From positions 697,412-761,411 of the forward strand of contig JAPWDM010000046.1 of assembly GCA_035578155.1 (NCBI GenBank): 64,000 nt of DNA, written 5' to 3'. The position numbers were made by a program, and so were the translations under genes. Of this stretch, positions 48,343 to 60,537 are shown piece after piece. Each line of letters begins with the position of its first letter. The first letter of the stretch is position 1. Under the pieces are notes generated by a model that worked only from the letters and a program-made list of their open reading frames with translations, was not told the origin of the DNA and did not search any database. The stretch comes from Brachynemurus nebulosus. Its lineage: Eukaryota; Arthropoda; Insecta; Neuroptera; Myrmeleontidae.

Positions 48343-49826
48343 AGAGCTACTGGCCGATTTGCGATGGTCATTTCAACACGCGTTAAGTTGAGAAGATAGA
48401 ATCTTGGATACCTACTCTACATAGAAATTCAGTTCTGGCAAGCCTATTCGGCCGGGTTGAGTCATCCTTAACGTTTAAAGAGTGTAAAAAATAAGGCCCA
48501 ATTTATATAAAGTAACAGTCCTGGAATTTTGATATTTGAAAGTTAAGAATATTTTTTATCGATAAAAAACGTTCTGGTAATGTTTTTACTTCACCAAGGT
48601 ACCGCCAGAACAATCTAAAGTTGTGATAAATTTCATAATTATTTTGAGAAAATAAATATCAAAATATTGTGTATCCATGGTAATGTGATTCAAAAAGAAG
48701 AGAGATTACGAATAAGAGATTACACTGTTCTTATGAAAAGTTTCTCATTATTATTGTCCTGACTCATATTTATCTAAATAATTTATTGGGTCATCCGGAA
48801 AGTTCGTGCCGTTTTTGGTGTAAATGACCATCCCGATATTTTTTAAACGGCCGAGAACTGTGGATTTTGAATGCTAAAAAGTTGCCGCTAATTCTTGACA
48901 GTTTGCCTCGGGTTTCGCTTTATTTCTTGACGCTTTGTTTCATCGTCAATACACACAGGTCGACCGGATGGAGCTTCATCTTCCACAGAAAAATTACTCT
49001 TTTAAAATCTAGTAAACCACTTTCTACAAGTTCTGTCAGAAAGCATATCATCGCCATAAACATTACAAATATTTCTCGTTGCGTCAGCTGCATTAGTACC
49101 TTTTTTAAACTCGTATAACATGATATGATGTTCCTTGATGTCTAAGATTGCTCATTATTACTGACAAAAAAAAAATTATTTAAACACTGTTTAAAGATTT
49201 ATGATACATAAGTATTACAAGCAACACTATCGGCCTAACATTAACATGTTGTTGCATGTTTCGTTTGCGGTTGCTACTTGAAGAAATATGAATTCACTCG
49301 AACGGCTCCGAAAACGGCACGAACTTTCCGGATGACCTAATAAAATAACAAAATGAATTTATTTACGTTTAATCTTCTGTAGTTACACAAGGTGTAATTT
49401 CGTAAGTGACGCTCAAATTTTTTAATTTTTAATCTTTTTTTTGTGTGTCCTAAAAAATGTTTTTGATGTACGAGGTTTACAGAGAGAAGTAGCGATATTC
49501 ACATTTAAACTTCCAGATGACACCATAATCTCAGTTTTAACAATTTGGTTTTTGGTCTATTGTTGTATAACAGAGTCCAATTATTTACATTTCGTTTTGA
49601 CGAATTTCCAAATTCAACAATTAAATCATATTACCATGGATATATAATATTTTAATATTTGTCAAAATAATTATGAAATTTACCACAACTTTAAACGTTA
49701 AGAATGATTCAATCCGGCCAAATAGGCTTGCCAGAATTGAATTTTTGTGTAGAGTAAGTATCTAAGATCCTATCCTCTCAATTTAATGAGTGTTGAAATG
49801 ACCATCGCAAAACGGCCAGTAGCTCT
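48343..49826. mobile_element. Foldback element with ~330-bp arms, split by a mariner
   Basis: AGAGCTACTGGCCG opens the left arm and CGGCCAGTAGCTCT closes the right. Inverted similarity runs through ttaacgtttaaag and caaaataattatgaaattta, to about 48700 and 49620. Arms differ by scattered substitutions. No clear target duplication. Own length is about 930 bp once the mariner is removed. Non-coding. Confidence 0.8.
48786..49340 (-). mobile_element. Mariner remnant, internally deleted, with TA duplication
   Basis: Ends TTGGGTCATCCGGAAAGTTC and the complement ending GGATGACCTAA, about 30 bp each, flanked by TA (48784-48785, 49341-49342). The minus strand (about 49130 to 48850) encodes the mariner N-terminal helix-turn-helix region, with LYEFKKGTNAADATRNI, CRKWFTRF and SGRP-like APSGRP, ending in PRQT. 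It has at least two in-frame stops. The catalytic DDD half is deleted. Full mariners are about 1.3 kb. This is 555 bp. Confidence 0.9.
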
Positions 49827-50280
49827 CCTCAGCCCCGGATCTACGATTTTTTAGAACCGGGGCAGAAACTTGAAAATGCCCCCCCCTCTCTACAACGTTT
49901 GACATAAGTTGTCAAAAAAACTCATAAGTATATAAGTCCTTTATAAAACTCCAATTTTCCCCGTTGCGGTAACGATAAAAATTGAGGGTTTTGTAAAGGA
50001 TCAATATAGGTATACAAGTTGATTTTTTATTTTAAGAAATCTACTCCGAAAGCACTACAAGTTGTGCAAATTTCAAATTTTTATCACCAGCCCCATCAGA
50101 GATACAGGGGCGCAAAATTCCAGAATTTGGAAAATTCAGTTTTCGGAAGTTCGTAAAAATTAAAGGATATAAGTTTTTCAATTGAAATAGTGTGTATTTG
50201 TTTCATAATGGGTAGTTGTACCCGTATAGCTATTCTCATAAAAGATGCTAAGCGAGGTTTAAAACATTCCTTCTATAAAA
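49827..50280. other. Non-coding, one repeat-like GC-rich patch
   Basis: cagccccggatctacgattt followed by a run of C near 49886 looks like a repeat end. No partner is visible. Confidence 0.3.
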
Positions 50281-50466
50281 AAAACGCTGTGAGCAACGGA
50301 GCCCCGTCACGGAAGTCGAATTTTTCCTTTCACCTTCGGTATTGAATGTCTACAGCGAAATGTAATTGAAAGTCCACAAGCGATTTGTCATTTTGGTGGT
50401 TTCAAAACTGATGATGAGTGTCCGGTTGATCGGGGCTTTAAAAAAAGGTTTTAAGTTTTTAAGGGC
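50281..50466 (+). repeat. Dispersed repeat R, fragment 3
   Basis: Matches 19650-19830 closely (cacggaagtcgaatttttcc to gttttaagtttttaagggc) and stops exactly where the retrotransposon begins. The rest of R is not found after the retrotransposon. Confidence 0.75.
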
Positions 50467-50558
50467 ATAACGAAAGTTTCGAGAACGAAGCCGCACGACA
50501 AGTAGGAAACCAGGCTGACGTGTAGGTTAAAGCAACTGGAATTGAATCCGAAGCAATA

Positions 50559-52490
50559 ATGCATCCGTTCAAACCGAGGAGATCTATTGGGAGATTATTA
50601 CCAACCCGTTGCAGCTCGGTATCGACAGCTGAGGGAGTCACATCTGGAGTCGCTGTGACGCCTAAAAGGGATAGAAAGAAAGACCAGGAATTCAGCAACT
50701 GGCTAGATCAAATAATAGCTAAAAACAATAAAAAGATTACAGTAACTCCAAACAAGGAGATGCCTGAAGTTGGGAGTATAGATGAACCCGGTAAGTCAGT
50801 GGAAGTAAACCCTCTAGTTACTGACCTAGAAGATATTTCACCAATTCACAAGAAAAATAAAAGGTGAGTGGCGGGCCGTGGAATCTCAACCAAGGTTGAA
50901 TACTGATATGAATAATATTATCCAAAAACTGGTGAAAACGAACACAGAAATGAGAAATATAATACAGAAAAATCCTAATACCAAAAAATTAAAAAAAAAA
51001 AATTAAAAAATTAATGGATATCAAAAAATTAGCCAGATCATAGACACTCTTGTTGGAAACTTTAGAAGGTATTTGGCAAAAAGTGGAACAATTAGAAGAT
51101 CAAAAATGGTAGCCACGGGGACAACAGATGCAGATACTAATCAAGAAGTAAGACATCCTGAAAAAGTTAGCATAGAAATACAGGTTAATATGTCAAACAT
51201 AGCCTGGACGGAACAATTGGTACCTACAAAGGAGGAGGTTGAGGATTGCATAGAGAGGTTTGATAATTATGATGACTATAGAGACCTCAGCAAATGGATC
51301 TGGATGGCCGAGAGTGATCTACAAATGCAAAAAAAGTATACGTAAAGTGTATAAAAACTGATATCCAGACTTGATAGAAATAGATCAGGGAGGTAAAGTA
51401 AGGCAATTGGAAACAATTACAATCCTTAAGGCTAAGGATGAAAGCCATAAAAGGGTTATAAATAGCCTTGATCCAGGGGATACAGAAGAAGCTGCATATG
51501 ATACGCTAGTGGAACTGAGAAACATCATGATAAAGGATGGACGAACTAAGATTGCGATTCCAAAACCTGACAACGAGGAGATTGAAAGGCACCGTAAGCT
51601 TATTGAGTACGTATTTCGGAGAAGCCAAATTAAGGTAGCGATACATGTGCTTGCAGCTGCGAAAAACGAACTAGTCGTAAGATAGGATGTCGGAAACGAG
51701 GGTACTAAACTGAGGAAAAGCAGAATGGAAAGTAGGAACAGGAATATAGATGCGCTAATCATTAGCAAAACTTTCAGAAATTATTCTGAGGTACTGAAAA
51801 TAGTGAAGAATAAGATACATACTAAAAACCCGATACGGAAATATAGGCTGCTAGGAGAACAAGAAATGGGGAGCTCCTTCTTGTAATACCAAAAGCAGAG
51901 GACAATCTCAACGAAATAAAGGACACTGTAGTCGAGGAACTAGAAAATGATAGTGTTAGAACCGTAACACTACATTTATCTGACCTCGATGCAATCACTA
52001 CCAAAGAGGAAATCGAGGAAGCGATTAAAAAAGAAACCCTTAATGATATAAGAGGAAATGTCGTGGTGAAAGCGCTGAGACCAGCCCATAGAGAGACCCA
52101 AATGGCAGCGATTGTTGCTTTTAAAGAGATAGCAAATTACAGGATAAAGGTTGGACTCGTGAAATGCCGAATAAGGGAAAGAGTCAGGTGCCTCTCTGTT
52201 ATAAATGCCTCAGAATTGGACACATATCTCGAGATTGCGTGAGAGATCAGGAAGACCCAAGGTGTTTTAACTGCTGACAAGTGGGTCACATGGCCAGAAA
52301 CTGTGCAGACGACCCATATTGTGTCGTCTGCGAAAGAAAAGGTCACAGGATGGATAGTGTAAGGCGTCGGGTATACAGGGAAATCATAGAGAAGGAACGT
52401 GCTGAGGGTGCGAAACACCAGGTGGCACAGGAAGTCAAGGCCAAAGATGCAGAGAAAGGAAATGAAGAGAGTACAGAGAACATAGTCTAA
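50559..52490 (+). pseudogene. Retrotransposon ORF1 (gag-like) with zinc knuckles, broken
   Basis: Starts MHPFKPRRSIG and passes through several frames (stops or shifts near 50868, 51345, 51685, 51880). Near 52200-52350 CCHC knuckles are visible: CYKCLRIGHISRDC, then CFNC-stop-QVGHMARNC, with a TGA inside the second, then a third degenerate one (CVVCERKGH) lacking its last Cys. In the clade this protein binds element RNA. It can no longer be made. Confidence 0.75.
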
Positions 52491-52509
52491 CACTGTACAA
52501 ATCATTATT

Positions 52510-55500
52510 CACAACAATCCTACGACAACTGGCGCATGCGAAGCTATAAGATTCATACAGATTAACTTAAATCGATGCAAAGCAGCTCACGAAGTTGCAT
52601 ATGCAACGGCGTTGGATTGTGGGGCAGACATAGTACTTGTCCAGGAGCCCAATCACAGAATGGTTCACCATAGGGACGGATGGTATCTGGATATACGCGA
52701 AGATGCGAGAATCTACATTGTAAACAAGAAGCTAAACATCCGGAAAACAGAAAATGGCTATGGTTATATTTATGTCCAATTACGTCATATCCGTATATAT
52801 AGCTGCTATATATCGCCGAATTGCACAATGGAGTATGAATCTTTCCTGTATGAACTGGAAAATGACACACAGTCTGCGGACACGGAGGTTCTCCTAGCAG
52901 GCGACTTTAATGCAAAATCTTCAGTATGGGGTGGGGTAATCACCAATAAAAGGGGGAACTTTCTAGTTGAAATGGCTGCTTGAAACTGCATGGTGGTACT
53001 TAATGATGGATCCGCCCCCACTTTTGACACAGGATCTAAAAAGTCTTATACCGACGTCACTATGGTTATGGAAAGACTAAGTAGGCAGATGGAAAGATGG
53101 CAGGTTCTAGAAGACGAAAGCATGAGCGATCATAGATATATTATAGTTGAAAAAATATTCCCAGACACTTTTGATAGTTTCTTTGTCAACGGATAACTGT
53201 CTTTTTTTTCTAATTCCAGTCAAACAAATAAATAGTGCATAGGGTACTAATTGAACATTAGGTTACGAAATAATAATAAATAATAAGTTAATAACACTAT
53301 TTTATATTTTTATGTAAATTCTGTTTATTCAATAATAATTTGATTAGAGAAGAATATTTCTTAAAGAAACCGAAAACAAATGACATTAATGATATATTAT
53401 AATTTAACTGTAAACATATATATAAAATAACTGAATGACTGGATTCATTGCAAAATATTTAATACTATTAAAAATATAATTTTGAAAAACAAAAATCAGT
53501 GGATGTCAATATGTACTGTTATAAATAGTTTATTCTAATTGAAAATAACATTTCACTTTTCTTTACAGTATTGCATCATTTTTTTAACTTTGTGAAGATG
53601 AAATATTATTATGTCAAATATTTAAAAAACTAAATAAAAACCACTGATTAAGGACACTGGTGTAGTGTTGAAAAGTGTACGACAAGGACAAAAAAGAAGG
53701 AAACCTACAAAAGTGTCTGGGAATATTTCTTCAACTATAGTTACAGGTGGAAATCGAAGGAGCTGACTAGGGAAGGTAAAAATTGAGAAATAAAAGGTTG
53801 GAAACTTAATAGTTTGGACATAGAAGAATGTGCTGCGTTCTTGGAAGTCATGTATAAACAAAGGGACGTGCAGATTGACACAGAATTGGTCCAAACTATT
53901 TCCTAGATCAGCGATGCTGCCATGATTAGGAAACAAAGATGCCCGAAGGGAAGAAAAAGTGTGCCTTGGTGAACGCAAAAGATTAGCGAGCAGAGAAGGG
54001 TTGCCTTACACTTCGTAGGCGCCAGGCAATACTTGCTAGGAGAGCCCCCGGATCTGCAGCCCTGAACCAGGCCATGGAAGAATATAAAGCTGGAAAAAAG
54101 GTACTGGGACTTCTAACCAAGAAAACTAAGGAGAATACGTGGAGAACCATCTGTGATGATCTTGATAATGATGTGTGGGGCCAGGGATATAAAATCGTAA
54201 CAAAAAAGCTCCGGACCGCAGCAAGTATCACGCTAGACCGAAACGAAACCAAAGAAATTGTGGACGCGTTGTTCCCGACATGTTTAATAGATGCTTGGAG
54301 GATACCAGAAGTACTGGAGGTACCTAAGTTTACTGCAGAAGAATTAGTGGTAGGCGGAAAATTAAGGCGGTTAAGGCACCGGGACCGGACGGCATACCGC
54401 CAGAAATTATTAAACTCATGGTGGTTAACGCTCCAAACGTGTTACTAGATGTCATGAATAATGTATTAGCTAGTGGAAATTTTCCCCAACGCTGGAAGTG
54501 TGCTAAGCTGTTCCTACTTAGAAAACCCGGTAGAGAAGGGAATGCACCGTCATCTTTTAGACCCTTGTGTATGCTTGATACGATGGGTAAACTACTAGAG
54601 CAACTGATAGCGAAACAACCCAATGAGGAATTGGAGAAAGGTGAGGGGCTACCAGGCAGTATGGCTTTCGATGCGGTAGATCCACGATGGACGCTGTGAA
54701 CCTGGTAACAAATATAGCCAAAAGAGAAATGCAGAAGACGGTGAGGACGAGGGATATATGCTTACTTGTGACGTTTGATATCAAAAATTCTTTTAATTCC
54801 GCATCGTGGAGCGAGATAATATGGGAATTTGAACGCAGAGACATTTCCCCGTACCTAGTCCGGGTAATAATGAGCTACCTTGAAAATAGACACCTCTTCG
54901 TACGCCGGCGATCTGGCACCAGTGGTTACAGCTAAGGATTCGAATATATTTAACAATGTGGCTTCGGAAGCAATTACTAGACTGAGCAATTGGCTGAGGG
55001 ATGCGAAATTAAAGTTGGCCCCTGAAAAGACCGAGGCTACAATGATTTGTGGTAGAAGAAAGCATGGTAAAATTGAGATAAGAGTAAAGGGTACGAACGT
55101 TGAGCTTAAAAGAAACGTCAAATATCTTAGCATGATAACCCGTATCTACAAGATTTGGTGCCCACTTAACGGAAGTGTTAACTAAGGCCGATAAAGTTAT
55201 GACGTCGCTTGGTCACGTTATGCATAGTTCTGGTGGACTTTGTGAGGAAAAGAGAAGGGTACTGACCAGAACCGCGGAGTCAGTAGTCCTCTACGGAATG
55301 ATAATCTAGAAGGAAGCCCTAAAATATGACAGATTCAGAAGAAAGATTGCTACCTTTCAGAGAAAAACTAGCATTCGCATATGTAGGGCCTACCAGACGG
55401 TAGGTACCGGAAACATTATGGCAATAGCTCGAGTTGTCCCTCTAGAGCTACTTGTGGAGGAACGGGATAGAACAGGAGGGCGAGGGAAAAAAGCCAAAAG

Positions 55501-55923
55501 AGAAGCCAGGGAACTGACGATTAGGAAATGGCAACAAAGTTGGAATAACGCAGAAGGATGGACGCGCAGGGTGTTACCGGACCTATGGAGCGGGTATTAT
55601 CGGGAACACGGCGAGGTAAACTACTATCTGACCCAGGCATTAACGGGGCATGGGTGCTTTAATACATACCTAAAACGTATCGAGAAGATAACCAGTGACA
55701 AGTGTATGTTCTGCGAAGATATTGACACGTCGGAACATACACTATTCAAGTGTCGTCAATGGGAGGAGACGAGGGAATTACTCTGACATTGACATAAAGT
55801 TGGAGTGTTTGCACCAGAGACGATGGTAGAGAGGATAATGAAGGCTCCTCAAAATTGGAACAAAATAACTGGCTTCATAGACCATGTGATGAAGGCAAAA
55901 GGATCTCTGGAAAGAAGGAAATA
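52510..55923 (+). pseudogene. Retrotransposon ORF2 (endonuclease + reverse transcriptase), broken
   Basis: An apurinic-type endonuclease opens with QINLNRCKAAHE. Catalytic-type motifs QEPN, GDFNAKSSVWG and SDHRYI are present, with a TGA at 52981-52983. After the insertion come reverse-transcriptase pieces: KAPGPDGIPPEII (in a second frame, near 54370), RPLCMLDTMGKLLE, and LLVTFDIKNSFNSA. The stretch from the YLENRHL region to the catalytic loop has lost about 60-70 residues, and the loop reads YAGD instead of YADD. The C-terminal finger CMFCEDIDTSEHTLFKC (near 55711-55761) is intact. Several stops and shifts. Non-functional. Confidence 0.8.
53142..53739. mobile_element. MITE inserted in the retrotransposon's ORF2
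   Basis: Inverted ends TATAGTTGAAAAAATATTCC and the complement ending TTCAACTATA match over ~45 bp. The centre is very AT-rich, unlike the flanking ORF2. The coding sequence resumes after it (RWKSKELTREG). The target duplication cannot be fixed, since the flanks are TA-rich. Confidence 0.7.
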
Positions 55924-56240
55924 GTTTACGCAGTTACGCAAATATAAGTTATGCAAAATTTTGGTGCTAAATAGTTCTTTCTGTTCTGCTTTTAAGATAT
56001 ATTAACTTTTTAGTGTTGTTTTTTAGTATTGAAGGGTTTTAGTAGAGATTTTATTTCTTGGTTTTTATTTTTTCACTAATTTATGAATTTTAGACCCATC
56101 CATCATGCTGAAGTAATACTTTCGCGGTTCCGGTATGATGGTAAGAGAGAAGGGGTTTTGATGGGTACACCAGCTATTGCACCTTCCGGCTGGGAATTCC
56201 ACACTTAGCTTATAAAAAGTTTCCCCTCTTCAATAAAAAA

Positions 56241-56705
56241 AAAATTGTACTTTTGAAAAGAGAAATTTGTTTATGGATGAAAAATGGAAATGTGCAGATT
56301 GAAATATACGTTCCCCACCTCTTCCTGCTAAACGAAAGCTCCGCCTGACAACTTGAAAATGTCTGAACCACGATCGTTCTGCCATCTAACAAAAACCAAG
56401 GGGAGGCCTCTCCTACCCCGCTATAAAATGGCGACTTTGGAAATCCTGGAAACATGCGTCGTCTGCCAGACGAATGGTTATGATTCTAGGGTTAATATAA
56501 AATGTTACCCAGTATCCACGAAACGACTTTACTACCTGAAAACCCGTGAACGACTTCTAAATCGATTTCATTTGAGTTGGTGAATTGGCGTTTTTATTAC
56601 CTTCACTTCATACTCCCCTTGACATACTTGTCATTCCTCTTGTCAATAAATTAATTCTAAAATCTTCTATCGAAAAATCCGTATCAACAATTCTTTCTCG
56701 CGTTA
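56241..56705. other. Moderately GC-rich stretch, unidentified
   Basis: Composition is closer to the retrotransposon than to AT-rich flanks. The frame at 56353-56583 (76 residues) has no motif I recognise. It could be another element's end or a retrotransposon tail. Confidence 0.3.
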
Positions 56706-58282
56706 CTTACAAAGAAATGCACCCAGAGTGAAATTCGGGATTTTGATGAAACTTCGCTGGTGTGTAGAATAAGCAAAAATAAGGGACCCGTATTTTTTTT
56801 TATCGGCCATCTTCCACGTTTACGGGGCGAAACCAGCCCCTAAAGTTGGGGGTTCAAATCATATTTCTTAAGATATCTCGAAAACTATAAGAGATAGAGG
56901 AAAACTTTAAATTGACGAAATGTTACTCTTTGAAAGACCTATTCACCTGTATAAGCTAAACCAGGGCCGGGTTCACAAGAGGGGCTGGAGGGGTGAAAAT
57001 GGGGGTAAATTTTCCTGTACAGCCTGAATGGTTCAATGTATCAAATTTTTGCTATCATAAATAGAAAGAGCACCAAAAATTAGGGGATACGTGTTTTTGC
57101 GTTTTTTCGAAATATGTGTGGTATCCAAGCCATATAAGGAAGAAAAAATAGGGTAGATGGTATTGCATTATTATTGATTGCAAATACGTTCTATGTTTTT
57201 TTATTTGTATGTTTATTTTCGTCATGAAAATGTAAATTTTTACTTTCCGATAATGATTCATGTATTTTTCAGTACTTATTTAATTGGTAATTTAGCCATG
57301 TGTATATTTGGTTACTCATATTCGATGTTTTTTATACCTATTTCTACCAAAGTTCTCTGGTCTGCAAGTGTTAACGAATGTTCAACAAGAAGCAACAATC
57401 TTCCGTTCAACAATTGCCTTTATCTTCTTACAAATTCGTTTTTAACCAAATAAACGAGGTTTATTTCTTTCTCAACATTCAAACTATTTTTCTTATTCTT
57501 TTTGTATGTTTTATAGGTGTCAACCCCATTTCCTAAATTGCAAAATTTATTACAAAGTACCTGAAGAGTGAGCGAAAGAGATTATTGCTTCTTGCCGAGC
57601 ATTCATTAACACAAGCACACCAGAGAACTTTCACTTTCACAGAAATAGGTATAAAAAATATCGAATATGAGTAACCAAATGTACACATGGCTAAATTACC
57701 AATTAAGTTAGTACTGAAAAATATATGAATCATTATCGGAAAGTAAAAATTTACATTTTCATGATGAAAATAAACATATAAATAAAAAATATAGAACGTA
57801 TTTGCAATCAATAATAATGCAATAGAGTCTACCCTAGTTTTTTCTTCCTTATATGGCTTGGATACCACACATATTCCGAAAAAACGCAAAAACACGTATC
57901 CCCTAATTTTTGGCGCTTTTTCTATTTATGACGGCAAAAATTTGATACATTGAACCATTCAGGCTGTACAAGAAAATTTACACACATTTTCACCCCTTCA
58001 GCCCCTCTTATGAGCCCGGCCCTAGTTTAACCTATACAGGTAAATAGGTCTTTCAAAGAGTAACATTTCTTCAATTTAAAGTTTTCCTCTATTTCTTATA
58101 GTTTTCGAGATATCTTAAGAAATACGATTTGAACCCCCAACTTTAGGGGCTGGTTTCACCCCGTAAACGTGGAAGATGGCCGATAAAAAAAAATACGGGT
58201 CTCTTATTTTTGCCTATTCTACAAACCAGCGAAATTTCATCAAAATCCTGAATTTCACTCGGGTGCATCTCCTTGTTAGTTA
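56706..58282. repeat. Palindromic element, ~1.58 kb, with ~700-bp arms
   Basis: Left arm 56706-57415 and right arm 57560-58282 are inverted copies with some divergence. The loop is ~140 bp. The ends are AAATGCACCCAGAGTGAAAT and the complement closing GGGTGCATCTCC. No coding frame survives in both arms. No clear target duplication. Same architecture as 7892-11794 but an unrelated sequence. Confidence 0.85.
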
Positions 58283-59126
58283 CTTACCACTTATCATTTC
58301 TCAACGGATGTGTCGCTATAATGTTTAGTCTAGGTACTTATAAATTATTTTTTATAACACCTGCTTCTAAAGTTCAGTATTTGAGTGTTGTGTAGTGGGC
58401 GTAAAGAGCAGTATTCACATCATTGTAAAACAAACGATAGTAAGTGTGCGCAAAAGTACAGTACCGTGCGTGAAAATAGCTAACTGTGCGAGAAAATAAT
58501 GATATTCATTTGTCAATGATAATCATATTCAAATTAAACATGGAAACGATCAACAAATTAATAAAAAAAAAAATTCGTTAAGTGCGTGTTTTTGACACGC
58601 ACTAAGTAATGTCACCTCAGTGAAAGTGTTAATTTATGATTTTTTGTTAACTCTATAGTTGTTAACTCTACAGCCCTCTTGCGTTTATTCAGTATGGATG
58701 TACAACTCTATAATTATTCAATATGGATATACAACTCTATAATAATATGATAATAATGTTTCCCCCACTATGATCACACAACGATATTAATATGTCATCC
58801 TTCGATGACATAATAAAAACGATCTACAAAATAATAATAAAATTTTTTTCATATAACCTTATTACAAAATAAAATTAACCCTACAGCAGCCAAACTATAA
58901 CCTGGCCTCTGAAGGTCATATGCGCAGTAGATAAATCCCCACTCGGTACACTGTTTTGTACATAGCTAGTAACAGTTTATTTCTTTTTAAAGCATTTACT
59001 ATCTCTTGTTCGCGCACGTCACCGACCAAGTTAAATTTGGTGTACATTACTATTTTCTAAAATTGCTTAAAAATAATTTTTTTCTCTTTATTAAACTTTA
59101 AAAGCCGTCGTTATAAAAAAATTATG
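58283..59126. other. Non-coding stretch, one small hairpin
   Basis: A 9-bp stem AGTGCGTGT/ACACGCACT with a 5-nt loop lies near 58580-58603. Nothing else recognised. Confidence 0.35.
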
Positions 59127-60184
59127 TTCGATACGTATGCGTAAAGATATCCAGTAGGCTGAAATTGGGGCACTCGCTAAAGAGACTGACACATACACAA
59201 CGAGATCTCGTGCGCTTACCCCCACTCGCCTGACGGCTCGTGGTGGGCAGCCCACTCGATCTCGTTGTGTATGCGTCAGCAGTGTTGCAAACACTACGGA
59301 TTTTTCCGTAGATCTACGGAATTTATATTCTATTTACGGACCTACGGAAAAACTAATAAAATATACGGAATCCTCAACCAATTACTATATTATATTCGAA
59401 AATATATATTAAATATTTAAAAAATATAAAAATTTACCATCTCTACAGATGAATTTTTGATCAAATTATTATTAAAAATACAGCTAATTTCAAACACCGC
59501 GCGTAAAAAACTTAATTTGACTAGAGTTAGCGACATTAGCCTACTGGCGACGTAGTATATAATATAAATCTATAGTCCCGATTCGGACTACTAGTTATAC
59601 TTCGGGACTCCCGAAGTATAGTGCATGTGGTGTAAACAATTTTTCATCATTCAAATCGTGAGCCCTATTTTAAAATTTTTTTCGATGATAAATTTTATTT
59701 CAAAATTTTTTATTTTGTTTTTCAGCCATTGTGAACTAATCAATTGTTAATCAATATAATAAAAGAATGCGTGTTTTGTTTTTCTCAGTATTTAAATTTA
59801 AAAAGCTTGCGCAGTACAAATAGCGCTAAAATAAACTTGATCAGTAATATTACCTACCTGTACTAACAAGTACCTATATTCTAATACTATGCAATTGCAA
59901 TATTCATGCAATTAATAGTTTTTTCTTTTCTTTTTACGTTTATTTATGATTTAAAATAATTATTTTAGTTAGAAATTTCGAAAAAAGTTAAAGAAAAGTA
60001 ATCCGGATATCTACGGACTTTTTTATCCCAGATCTTCGGAATTTTTATCTAGTTCTACGGATTTTCTCCTAGAGGTCTACGGAATTTATAAAATTTCTTA
60101 TGGCAACACTGTGCGTCAGTCCCTTAGACTCGTGCCTCAATTTTAGCGTACTGGAATACCTCTCTTTACGCATACGTATCGAAA
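59127..60184. mobile_element. Small foldback MITE split by a hAT element
   Basis: TTCGATACGTATGCGTAAAG on the left and its complement on the right continue as inverted repeats for about 80 bp. Within the left part a second inverted repeat (acacaacgagatctcg, then cgatctcgttgtgt) forms its own hairpin. Without the hAT element it is about 220 bp. Confidence 0.7.
59280..60111. mobile_element. hAT element, 832 bp, exact 8-bp duplication
   Basis: Ends CAGTGTTGCAA and TGGCAACACTG. Duplication TGCGTCAG (59272-59279, 60112-60119). Both ends carry repeated CTACGGA/TCCGTAG words, likely binding sites. No transposase frame. Confidence 0.9.
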
Positions 60185-60506
60185 ATAACTATTATAAACT
60201 TTTATATGTTAGTATTAATGAAATTCTACTAAAAAGAATAATTCTGTTTTTGGGTAAAAATAAAACAAAAATGTATGAAATTTTATTTATTTTTATTTTG
60301 TCAATTTTATTTTCTTAAATGTATATTGATTACTAGTTAAATCAATATGTTGAGTTATAGCTGATAGTTTACCTATAGAAATAGTAAAAATAACAGTTAT
60401 TATGCATATATTAAATACATTAACGCTTTCATATTTTAAAAAAAATCTGTCCACTCAATTTTTTTACAAAAAAGTTGTCTTAGATATTTAAACAAACAAA
60501 ACAATA

Positions 60507-60537
<31 letters not shown>

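Larger units (their letters stand above)
50467..56240 (+). mobile_element. R1-clade-like non-LTR retrotransposon, decayed
   Basis: Two reading frames (gag-like ORF1 and endonuclease/reverse-transcriptase ORF2) followed by a ~300-bp 3' untranslated region and a short A-run at 56230-56240. GC content is visibly higher than in the surroundings, which fits foreign codon use. The gene order and the Cys/His finger after the reverse transcriptase match R1-clade elements as known from insects. The target is repeat R, not rDNA. Contains a 598-bp insertion (53142-53739) and an internal deletion in the polymerase. Confidence 0.85.

Noticed and set aside
51385..51768. Minus-strand frames across the retrotransposon (also 50459-50698, 52137-52505, 53622-53978, 54330-54623)
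   Set aside because: They are shadows of the plus-strand ORF1/ORF2 codons, which contain recognisable motifs.
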